The position numbers and the translations under genes were made by a program. Shown piece by piece: positions 51,974 to 62,274 of a stretch of 64,000 bases of DNA. The notes under the pieces were generated by a model. The model was given only the letters and a program-made list of their open reading frames with translations, was not told where the DNA came from and did not search any database. Origin of the DNA: Adiantum capillus-veneris (lineage: Eukaryota > Streptophyta > Polypodiopsida > Polypodiales > Pteridaceae); assembly GCA_014529385.2 (NCBI GenBank), contig CM043962.1:128349470-128413469 (forward strand). Direction: 5' to 3'. Numbering within the stretch: the stretch's first letter is position 1; each line of letters starts with the position of its first letter.

Positions 51974-54344
51974 ACGGCTTTTGCAACCGAATGGGGCATT
52001 TTTGCATTCAGGGTAATGGCTTTTGGCTTAACGAATGCACCAGCCACATTTCAAAGGCTGATGGGTCATGCTTTTAAAGAATATCTAAGACAATTCTTAT
52101 AAATTTACATGGATGACTTGTGCGTTCACTCTCTCATAAGATTGGAGCACATAGAGCACTTGATCAAAGTATTCAACAAGTGCATACTGTATCGGATTTT
52201 CCTGAATCAGAAGAAATGTGTCTTCATGGTAAGACAAGGCAAAATATTGGGACATATAGTGTCCAAAAATGGTATTTCGACAGACATAGAGAAGATCAGC
52301 GTAATTGTTGATCTACCATGACCAGTAAAGGTAAAGGAGGTAGAGGCATTTATGGGCCATGTGGATATTATCGCATATTTATCTACTCATACGCTATAAT
52401 TGCAAAACCACTTTACGCGTTGATAACCAAATTTGAGTGGACTGATGAGTGCGAGAAAGCTTTTCAAACTTTGAAGCAAAGATTGATATCTGCTCCAATT
52501 TTGAAGGCTCCGGATTGGGAAAAGATATTCCACGTCCACGTAGATGCATCAGCCTATGCTATAGGATGCATACTTGCACAACCTGGAGAAAACAACATGG
52601 ACTTTCCAAGCAGTTACTCCAGTAGACAACTAAAGAGTGCAGAGAAGAATTACACGACAACTGAAAGGGAGGGTTTGGGTATGATCTATGCTGTGAAAAA
52701 GTTTAGACATTACCTACTTTCCAATAAATTTGTATTCTTCGTTGATCACCAAGCACTGCTGTACTTGGTAAACAAACCTTGCGTACGGGGCGGATTGTAT
52801 GATGGTTCATCATACTGCTTGAGTTTGACTTCACTGTTGTAGTAAAAAAAGGAACTACACACCAAAGAACGGATCATTTATCTAGAATGATGCATGGAGA
52901 AAACCCTGTAGGAGTTGATGATGATTTGCCAGATGCATATCTCTTCAACATAGAAATGGTTATAAGATGGAGCGAGGACGTAATTCCTTTGTTGACTATT
53001 GGGTCATTGAATTTGACAAGACAAACATCAACCATTGCAGCATCTAGATCATTGGTAATGCTGGCTGGAAGGCTATATAAATAGGGATCGGATCAAATCC
53101 TTAGGCTGTGTGTTGAATCAAGTGAACAGGACTTGTATCTACACCAGTCTCATGTGCAAACCATGGGGATTCACAATGGGCATGCACAGACGTATCAAAG
53201 ATTAATGAGAATGGGTGTATATTGGCCGAAAATGCAACAAAGTGTTCATATGCATATCAAATCATGTGATATCTACACTTTTCAAAAGCCAATAGAACAC
53301 GTGACTCTATTCAAATTATCTGTAGCACCCCGATGGAGTAACTACATTGTTGAATACCTCACCACCGGGATACTGCCTGAAGGGATGAGTAGATCACGTA
53401 TCAAAACGATCACGAAAGAGGCAGAAAACTATGTATTGATTGAGGACAATCTTTACAAGAAGGGAAAAGACAATCAATTTAGAATGTGTGCGACGGAAGA
53501 GGAATACATTCCTATCTTAGAGCAAGCACATGGCGGACAAGCTGGAGGACATTTCTCAGCTGACAAAACGGCCAAATCAATTCTTATTGATGGCATATGG
53601 TAGCCCACACTATTCATGGACGCTGAGGAGTTTATGAAATGATGTGATGATTGCCAGAGGACAAAGATTCCTAGAGCACGAGATGACATGCCCTTGAGGC
53701 CAATGATGGGGGCAAGAGCGTTTGCAAAATGGGGAATAGATTTTGTAGGACCAATTGCACCTCCTGGATATAAAACGCATGCTCAATACATTATTGTGGC
53801 AACAGATTATCTAACAAAGTGGGTTGAAGCGAAAGCCACAACTAAAAATGATGCAAAAACGACAGCACAATTTTTGTATGAGGACATTTTCACCAGGTAT
53901 GGCTTACCAATAGAGATAGTGAGCGATAGAGGGACTCATTTTGTCAATGAAGTGATCGAATTCCTATTGGATGAATTCATGGTAATTCACAAGAAGTCAG
54001 CTCCCTATCATCCACAAGCTAACAGCCAAGCAGAAAGTACAAACAAGATTTTGGTGATAATTCTCACGAAAATTGTTAGCGAATCGAGAGCGGACTAGGA
54101 TCAGAAGCTGCATTCAACTTTATGGGCATATAGAGTAGCATACAAAACCTCAATCGGAACGACTCCGTTCAACATGATTTATGGAATTAAGCGATTTTGC
54201 CACTTGAATTTCTTATCTCCACACTTCAGGTAGCTAAAGAATTAGAATGGACGGGTCATGAATTATCCGATCAAATAGATAACCTGGAAAAACTGGATGA
54301 AACTAGATTAAGAGTAGTTGCATCAATCTACGTGCAAAAATGAA
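51974..54344 (+). pseudogene. Ty3-A RT C-terminal half, RNase H, integrase
   Basis: Resumes RT after Ty3-B ([22 protein letters not shown]). The catalytic IYMDDLCV is at about 52107, preceded by a TAA. RNase H is at 52318-52842 (HVDASAYAIG, EREGLGM, DHQALL). Two H2C2-like modules follow in tandem: one at about 52960-53290 (LYK-GSD, QTMGIHNGH, GVYWP, SCDIY, last Cys changed to Tyr) and one at about 53330-53665 (LYKKGKD, HGGQAGGH, GIW-P, CDDCQ). The integrase core at 53688-54098 keeps D (GIDFVGP), D (SDRGTHF) and E (AESTNK). Stops or shifts near 52100, 52318, 52840, 53083, 53603, 53641, 54098 and 54190. Confidence 0.85.
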
Positions 54345-54346
54345 AC

Positions 54347-54655
54347 ATGAAATCATTCTTTGACCAACATGTTATAAGCAAGGAATTTGCTACGAGGGAT
54401 TACGTCTTAATGTATACCCTGAAACAACATTCCTGGAAACTCAAAAAGCGAGGCAATGGACCCTATGTGATTCATGACATATCATCTAGCGGTGCCATTA
54501 AGCTTGCAACATTAGAAGGAGAGGAGATGCCTAATTGGATTAGTGGATGCAGATTAAAGAAGTACAACCTACCACTAACCTCAGAGATACTTGCCAAAAT
54601 CCACACCACAAAGGAGTGCAAGAACAAAGCAAATGAGACAAAGGCTCAAGCATAG
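54347..54655 (+). pseudogene. Ty3-A integrase C-terminus
   Basis: KSFFDQHVISKEF...GNGPYVIHDIS is the integrase GPY module, equivalent to KWFDRHVKD...GKGPYRV of Ty3-B. A TGA precedes it and a TAG (54653-54655) ends it. The frame after the TAG continues with a glutamine/lysine-rich probable coil (KRKQKLQQQR) and a shift near 54805 leads to PR2. Confidence 0.75.
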
Positions 54656-54768
54656 GAGGAGGCCAGAATCAGAATTTTAAAGCGGAAACAGAAGTTACAA
54701 CAACAAAGACTTCCTCAACAAACAGATACGGCTCAAATTCCTCTTTCTATAATTCACACTGACGAGCA

Positions 54769-55583
54769 ATGGAAAATAGGAATCGATGTTCGCATCAATT
54801 CAGACTTCCGAATGGCAGATATCAACAACGAGCATTGATTGACACAGGGGAAAGAGTCAATGTGGTCAACTTCTCCACTTACAAGATGCTTACCGACGAA
54901 CCCCTAGTGCAATCCACACGAGATTTACAAGCTGCAAATGGGGCAACAATGCCAACATTGGGGATAGTAAACTTACCAATCAATATTGATGGAAATAGTT
55001 GTCCTCATCAATTTTTCGTAATGAAAGACGGAGAAATCAGAGAATCACTATGTTTGGGAGTTCCATGGATGAGAACGTACAATGCAGTTATTGAATGGTC
55101 AGAACATGCGTTGATGTACAAACACAACTCCAACACGTACATGACTCCATTCGCCAAAACAGATCACTCGTGGCCGATTATCCCCATCGACAAAAAGCAA
55201 TCAGCTCATCAGCCAAAAACACAGAAAAAAATGGTTGTTCGAAAAGTATGGATAAAGAAAACCGTCATGCAGAACAAACCAAGACAGATATGGTTGCCCA
55301 AGATACAACTCAAGACGACAGCAACACCATATCAAAGACCTTAAGGAGCTAATCCCGAGTGGAAATGGCAACCAAATCTGAAGACAACCAACATTCGGCA
55401 ACCAAGATCGAAGGGAGACAAAAAAGTCAACACGGGAAGCCTGAACTAACAAAAGGGCAATGGAAACCTAAGAAAAATCAGGAACCTACATTAAAATCTA
55501 CAACTATCAAAACCACGGAATACAAATGGGTTCCAAAAAATAGTTGCCATCAAAAAGACAACAATCAAGGAGAGAGCAATTGA
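54769..55583 (+). pseudogene. Ty3-A second retropepsin (PR2) and W-x-P-K tail
   Basis: A 191-codon frame with RALIDTGERVNVVNF (Asp codon 54841-54843; the DTG triad is intact, though the usual following Ala is Glu). It then has a flap-like stretch (ANGATMPTLG) and LGVPWMRTYNAVIEW, a typical retropepsin C-terminal strand. The tail is lysine-rich with WIKK and IWLPK. After a TAA the frame 55359-55583 has WKPKK and YKWVPK. The placement after the integrase and the tail motifs match Ty3-B, although the sequences are diverged. It may process gag or integrase; that is inference. Confidence 0.78.
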
Positions 55584-56927
55584 ACTGCAAGCTCTTTTGT
55601 TCCATAAACAGCTAGCCTCGCCATCAAAAGCCACTGAAAATTACATTCAGCCCCCGCATCTTGCACAGCACTTTGTTTCCCAATGCATGGTCTCAAACAT
55701 GAGGATAGGGCCACATTACACGGCCGTGCATAGACACAGATTTCAAAATCCATGCACATGCACACAACCTTCGTCCGAGACGACTCAGTTTAGGAAGGGG
55801 AGAGTAACTGCTGAATCTAGTAGCAGTCAGGACCATTGAGGGATCCAACGTGTATATATGTACATAATGCGTGTGTTTGTTGTTTTTTTTTTCATTTTTT
55901 AGAGTTCAATTTCAAACAAATTTGATCAAAATCTGGCATTTTTTAGCGTTTTTATCATCCAACCGGCATAATAATGAGCTGTAATGACAAAATCTAGAGC
56001 ATTGGGATGCTTCTAGTGAAAATATATGCTTAGGGATGAGTATAATAATTTTTGGCTAATTTTCGCTAGTTAATAAGTATTTTCAATTTATTTTGTTTGA
56101 TTTTCGTTAATAAAAAGGCACAAGTCTGGAAAATCTCCCAAGACGGGGTTAAAAGTGCCGGATCAAGTCAGAATCAAACGACGGAGTAGACCGATGATAG
56201 CAACACATCATGGAAGCAATAAAAGCTCAAAAACTAACTTCAACTAACTCCAGGCTCTAACCAAAGTTCATCAGGAAAACCCAATATGGTTAGACTTAGT
56301 AAAATAAGGTCAAATAGTGAAAAAATGCTCTAATTTGTTCATTTTAAGTCCAAACTTGAAAATAAATCATTAGTGGGTTAGGCAGGCATAGGGGACCAAG
56401 GCCATCCAGTTTTCACCCAAAAAATCCCAGGTACTCCAATCGCAATCGGTGTACCTCAGCATCAAAATTTGACCAAAACCTAATAGATCCCTTGTACACA
56501 TCCTGTGCAAGTCACACATCAAGTTTCAAGCCAATTAGACATCAAAAACACATGAAAAATCAGAGTCTAGTCCAAAACTCCCTTGTAACCCGAAATTGGG
56601 ACTTATAAACTCAAAAGTGGTTCAAATAAAAGACAGAGTGGACCAAAATGACCCTCTAGCTATCAGCAAACCACTCATGTGATCAGATCTCATTTTGGCC
56701 TTTGTACTACGATCGCAATCGGTGTACCTCACGCCCAGATTTGGCTCAGATTTCAATCAGTCATAGCTCTAGATTTCCTAGTCCCACTGGTGAAATATGG
56801 ACAAGAATGGATGAGATTTGTTCAAGTTATGATCAATTTTAACTTTTGAATTGCTTTTTACTAAAAGTCTAAATGCTACTGGTTGCGAAAGGAAAATCCT
56901 GACAGCTTGTGATTCTTATGACACAGA
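55584..56927. other. Ty3-A spacer with two palindromic-module copies
   Basis: No gene. It carries two copies of the leader module at 56436-56457 (ATCGCAATCGGTGTACC) and 56708-56729 (ACGATCGCAATCGGTGTACC), both with one G-to-A change breaking the palindrome. These lie in the same kind of CAAATTTGG/AGATTTGG context. Confidence 0.6.
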
Positions 56928-59900
56928 ATGCCGCGCCAGAAGAAAGAAAGCCAATGGATAGCAGCACCATATGAAGTGGATGAGCTCGCTACAAATGAAA
57001 AAGCTCACATCTCGGATGAAATACTAGCTCAGATCCCTGCTCACATTTTCATCGCGAAGTTTAGGGATGCTGATGGTGACATGGTAAAGACGACTATCAT
57101 GCCACGGGAAATATGGAATCTCCACCGAAGGACAGAGGTCACAGAAGCCGTGCGGGCTGTGCATTTGGAGCAGTTTTTCAGATTGCAGCCATGGGAAACT
57201 GACTACATGAGGACCCACGAGCTCATGAGCTCGATACAATATGATGGGCAAGCGATGCTCACAAACAAGGATGGATCAAAGGTAAAAGTAAAGATCACAA
57301 AAGAAATCATCAACGAAGCTTTGCATTTCCTTCCAGGGCAACACGACTTGTTGGCAAAGACCAAGTCACTGGATAACAAGAAGGCATTCATCAAAGCAAA
57401 AGGAAACAAGTACAAATATAGTGACATGATATACGATGAGCTGGAGTTATCGATGAGATTGATCTCTCAGTATTTCAGAGTACAAAAGCCTCCTCGCTAC
57501 ACCGAGCCAATCCTGCACATCGCAATGGTCATGGCCCTAGAAACAGCTGAAAATAGAACCATCCACTGCGATTATGATTCTTACATCTTGGAGAACCTGG
57601 TCGAAGCAAATTTGAAAAGCTCGGCAAAGAACAAAAGCTACATGAGTGCGGGGCCAATGCTAACAAGAATAGCATACCAAGCTTTGGGAATGATTGAAGA
57701 TCTGCCAGGCCAATTCTCAAATGGCCCTGATTCAGAAAGCAAAGTTGGTTGCTCATTCAGTTAGGACGACCACTAGCGCAACATCATCGCGCTCAGCCAA
57801 GGCACCCAACAAAAGCTCAAGTGATGAAGAAAAGACGAGGACTGAAGACGAGGGAAACTCTCAAGGGTCTAAAGACAAAGGACCGTCTGAGTTTGAAGAA
57901 AGCGAGGAGGAAGACACCAGCACACCACTTGAGAAAAGAAAGAGGGAAAGAAGTACAGTGCCGCAGTCTGACCTTCAAAAAGCATATGCAGAGGCCCAAC
58001 AAAGAGTTGAGGAAAGAAGGACCAAGTTGCTGGCTGATAGAAAAGCGAGAGCTGTTGCAACACAACAAACAAAGAACGAAGGTTCGAGAAGGAAAGACAA
58101 GAAAGAATAGAAAATGTAGCTCGCATACGGGCTGAAAAGCAAAGGTTAGAAGCGGAACAAAAGGCTGCAGAAGTGGACATTTCTTCGCAGTCCACTGAAG
58201 GAACAAAGGAGAAAGATGCGGCTGATGATACAAACCAAGCAGAGCAATTAAAGAAAACTCAAAGAGAGAGGAATGTGAAAGCACGACGGGCGGCGGATTT
58301 GACTCGCCAAAGGATCATAAAGATTTTAAAGAAAAGAAAAGAGGAAGCTTCTGCTTCACAGCCAAGGGAAGACGCATCAAAGAAGAGGCATGTACAAGAA
58401 GCGGAGAAATCACCACCTCCTCCATCGCCTAAATCACCACCTCCTTCCTCGCCGAAATCTCCTCCTCCTCCTCCTCCATCAACCCAAAAACCACCACCTC
58501 CTCCTCCTTCATCCTCACAAAAAGAGTCTATGCCTACATAAGCAGTAGGATACCAAGAAGCCTATCAGGTTATTGTTGATTTTGACTCCAGGAAAACCTT
58601 ACAGGAATTAGAAAGACAATTCCAATGCCAGCACGTGGTGCTGAGAGAAAAAGAAAAGCAGGTATAGGAGGCTCAACAAAAGCAAGCATCTGGGCAAGAG
58701 GAGTTAGAGAGCTTGCGGGCACAACTGGAGCTCACAACGTAGGAAAGAGACACTTAGCGAGAGCTGGCTCAGTCTCTGATCAGAGATCTGGTGGACGTCA
58801 GAACGGAGTTGACCACCAAGGAAAAAGAATGGCAAGAATTGACAGCAAAGGTACAAAAAGTAGCGGAGCAGCTTGCTTACAAAATCGCAAGGTTTCAGAG
58901 AATTAATAGTTCATACATCACTGTCAAAAGTACTCTGACAACCTTGATGGCAAACCAGGAACCTGATGGAGCATTGGTCTCCACATCAAACAATGCCACA
59001 GCAATGAACACCCTAACAACGCTGAAAGGGGAGCTAGAGCAAGAAAGACTTCAGTGACAGCTGCTCATGATGGCCCAGACGGCGGCCAACGAGCAAAAGG
59101 TAAAAGAGCTGGAGCAGCAACTCGCACAAACAAGGACCGAGTTAGAGACTCAGAAACAGATCAGCGAGACACTGCTGAAATAAAGAAGACACGATTTCTC
59201 AACAGCAAATCAGAACAGACACAGCCCAAGTGCAACCGCGACTGCTTTCAGGACAAGAAATGCCTGACTTGCCTGAAACATCACACCACGGAGAACAAGA
59301 GCAAGGATCAGTAGAGGCAGATCTGGATATTAGAGATGAGCTAACTCGGACCATCAAGGACATGCTAGAGGGACCAGCAAAAGATTACATGATATATGAA
59401 AAGAAGATAATGGAGTCAGCGGCCCTGGCATTCTTACAGCCTTAAGAGCAGGTGGAGGGGTTTGGCCATGAGTACCTACCATTTCCCTTGATATGCCACG
59501 AAGCAATCCTATGGAAGGAGAAGATGTGGCCGACCCTGCCACGAAACAAAGACGGGGGTTACGAAGGTGTAGCACTGATGGCTGAAGAAGCACAGGTACT
59601 CGTCAACGACCACCCAAAGCGGAGGCAGAAGTGGCTGGACAAGAGGCCACAGGATCTAACCAACTACCACAACGCTCCTCAGCACATTCAAATAGATCCT
59701 ACTTTCTGCCCAGTCCCTAGAAGACGCACGTGGAAGGGATTTGCCACATGGAAAGGCTCAAGGCAGCAAAAGCTGAACTACCTCGTCCGCACAGCGCAGC
59801 ATCCTCCTACAGTAGCCTATGTAGTCAACACCCTGAATTCGACAATCACCTTGCTGCGGGATGTTCCCGACGTGGCCTGTCAGATGCTAGTAAAGATAGC

Positions 59901-60078
59901 CCGGATGATCATCACCTGCATCCAGGTGTTCAAAGACATTGAAGGCGAGGATCATCCGTGGAATCTGTTCTTGGAAGGGCATAGAGGGATCTGCTGGAAT
60001 CTCCAAGATTCGCCACCACGACATATTTTGATGGCAATGTACTCAAGGCTAATGTACCTGCCTTCACATTACTTGTAG
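56928..60078 (+). pseudogene. Ty3-A extra 3' ORF region, broken, unrecognised
   Basis: Begins with ATG at 56928 (MPRQKKESQWIAAPYEVDE) and is open for 278 codons. It continues through frameshifts near 57720 and 58085 and stops at 58541, 58663, 58756 and 59445 to 60078. Segments: an alpha-helical-looking N-terminal domain; a charged acidic/basic stretch; a proline-rich stretch of PPPSPKSPPP type at about 58410-58520; a long probable coiled coil at about 58590-59160; a C-terminal domain rich in Trp (ILWKEKMWPTLP, RRTWKGFATWKG). No membrane segment or signal peptide seen, so it does not look like an envelope protein. The N-terminal part may resemble plant 'transposon protein' domains found in Athila/Tat elements; I cannot confirm this. 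Confidence 0.6.
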
Positions 60079-60319
60079 ACATTTGAAGAGTCCTTCGACA
60101 GGTTTCTTTGAAATCGACTCAAGGATCTTCCATCCTATGGCAAAGGACCCCAAGGCACAGTACGTAGCATACCAGCACACTTTAAGTGAAAATCCTTTCA
60201 GATAGCATCAAGAAGCCCTGGAAGCTGTCCTTCGAACAAGGAGTTTCTCAGCAACACTTGCTTCCTTGGAGCCCCATCAACGACCAAAGCTCTGAACATG
60301 CATGAGGGCGTGCAAGGAT
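60079..60319. other. Ty3-A short 3' untranslated stretch
   Basis: No feature seen before the polypurine tract. Confidence 0.4.
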
Positions 60320-60333
60320 AAGGAAGGGGGGAG
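60320..60333 (+). other. Polypurine tract of Ty3-A
   Basis: AAGGAAGGGGGGAG directly before the 3' LTR start TGTTTGGC. Confidence 0.85.
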
Positions 60334-61278
60334 TGTTTGGCTGACGAAGCGACAAAGCTGCGGTTTCCAAAGATGGAATCTACATTTTTTCGGAAATCTT
60401 GACCTTTTGTAAAAGAGCTTCGCTGAGCCAAGAACTTGTAAAAGAATTTATGATTATTTTTCTGGGAGCAAATATATATAAGAGAGCCAGTTAGAAGTTT
60501 AGGAGCTTTTGGCCAGACAAACCATTTGTAAAGACCTAAACTATAAAGGTCAATTTTGTAAGTTTGAAGATTATCTTTTTTATAAGAAACTGAGAAGACA
60601 GCGTACGTTTGAGAGCTTCTTCTTGCTCCAACCTGTAATCTTCGCTATTGTGGCTATGGTAATCCGAATTCAATTTCGTTTATTGCATTGTGTTCCTCTT
60701 ACTTTTCTCTTCCATTCAAGTGTAATCATTCAAGAATCGGTGTAGGTTTTCAACTACGAGTTTGAAACCTTAAATCACTGTTTTGAGTGCTTATATGCGT
60801 ATTTTATGTTGTTTTGACCTTAGGAGAGGCTTTAGGGACCCTAAAACGACCCTTTAGGATCACCTGTTCACTGTTTTTGTTGACTTTGGGACGAACAATT
60901 GCAATCTTTGTACCTCTCCAGAATGTTGTGACAGTGATAGGATATGTTCCTCATAGTCCCTTGTAGCTTCCCTTCAAGTTTCGTGCGATTCCGACATGAT
61001 TTGCATGGTAAACGGGCGTGATGACTATAGAGCTGTGTAGAAGGAGTATAGAGCGTGATGACTGTAGAGCTATGTAGAAGGACATAGGCAGATTGCTTGG
61101 ATTTTGTGCGTATTATTTGCTTGCAGAGTCAGTAGTTGCATCTCATTGAGTTCACTTCATTAGGATCGACACCCTAGTGAGTTTCCATGCCTCATCCTGG
61201 TCGCTTCCCTTGTATTGATATTTTATGTTGATGCGTGAGAGCTATGTTGTGGACGTCCGTTGCGGTGACCCGCAAACA
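60334..61278 (+). repeat. 3' LTR of Ty3-A
   Basis: 945 bases aligned with 24566-25470. It is longer mainly through a local tandem duplication with a 37-base period at about 61017-61090 (CGTGATGACT-TAGAGCT-TGTAGAAGG repeated). The LTR copy of the palindromic motif is decayed to AATTGCAATC here (60896-60905). Confidence 0.9.
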
Positions 61279-61683
61279 TTTTTATATGATTTTCCTCCTT
61301 GAAAAAAAGGCCATTGTTATAGAGTGGGTTTACAAATTGAAACACAAGCCGGATGGTAAGATTGATTGCTACAAGGCTAGACTTGTCACAAAAGGTTATG
61401 CAGAGCAGAAAGACATTGATTATAAAGAGACTTTTGCTCCGACTTGTTGTATGAGTATTGTTTGTTTTCTATGTGCATTGGAACCTCATTTTAGATGGGA
61501 TGTACATCAACAGACATTGTTTTTGCTTTCTTGAATGGTGACATATTTGAGGAAGTCTATAAGGTAACACAACCTCATGGCTTTGTCAAGAAAGGACAAG
61601 AAGATAAAGTGTGCAAGTGTAAGAGATCTTTGTATGGGTTGAAGCAGTCTGCTTGTACTTGGTATGAGAAAGCTAATGCTCAT
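61279..61683 (+). pseudogene. Copia-A, right part: RT
   Basis: Resumes where the left part stopped at 24565: IEWVYKLKHKPDGKIDCYKARLVTKG, DYKETFAP, and after a shift near 61505 DIVFAFLNGDIFEEVY and SLYGLKQSACTWYEKA. The catalytic YVDD region is not reached because Copia-C begins at 61684. Read with 23087-24565 it forms one old Copia pol cut twice. Confidence 0.85.
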
Positions 61684-61910
61684 TGTTACCATATATATGT
61701 GGTAGTGATGTGTGTGAACACACTAGGACCACCGAGGCATTTTTTCCCTCTTGAGGAGGTTTTTTCCCCCGAGCATTGTATATACTCCCATCACTCTAGG
61801 GCTATCTATCTTTTCATTGCACACTAAGTAACACACTCTCTAGTATGTGCCTTGATCTTCCTTCATCTTCTCCAAGCTATGTGCGTTTCTCTGCAACCCT
61901 AATTCCAACA
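61684..61910 (+). repeat. 5' LTR of Copia-C
   Basis: TGTTACCATAT to TTCCAACA, 227 bases, short as in several Copia groups. GTATATAC at about 61777 could be the TATA box. The right edge is fixed by the primer-binding site. Confidence 0.8.
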
Positions 61911-61912
61911 AT

Positions 61913-61924
61913 TGGTATCAGAGC
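61913..61924 (+). other. Primer-binding site of Copia-C
   Basis: TGGTATCAGAGC, complementary to the 3' end of initiator tRNA-Met. Confidence 0.9.
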
Positions 61925-62274
61925 AGGTTGCGTCCTCCCCGGCTTAGTCACCAGCTGCTCCAGCACACACGCCTGCTCACTTTCTCCGATTACAGTGAGC
62001 TTTGGCAAGCCTTCGCACGTCGACAAAAATTTTGGGCAAGCTCGGAGAGCTTAGTCTGCTCAGATTTTTGATTTGGGCTCATTTCGGCCTCCATTTCAAC
62101 TACATGCAGTACTGCACATGCTATTTCGTCATTTCGTGCAGAATTTTTGTCAGTGCCATTTTTTGCATAACAGGTGCCTCATAGTCCTCTACGGTTTGTG
62201 CTATATAGTATGTGTTGTTCCCGCTCCATTTCTCCTATTTTCGGACAGTTTTCACATCAGATGCAGCATTTACC
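61925..62274 (+). other. Copia-C leader
   Basis: Non-coding leader before the gag ATG at 62275. Nothing recognised. Confidence 0.5.

Noticed and set aside
58410-58530. Extensin-like host gene from the PPPSPKSPPP stretch
   Set aside because: It lies inside the broken 3' ORF of Ty3-A with no signal peptide and no SPPPP-Tyr repeat array.
61279-61283. Clean target duplication for Ty3-A
   Set aside because: Flanks read ACTTT and TTTTT; the match is too poor to claim, although the Copia-A sequence continues across the insertion.
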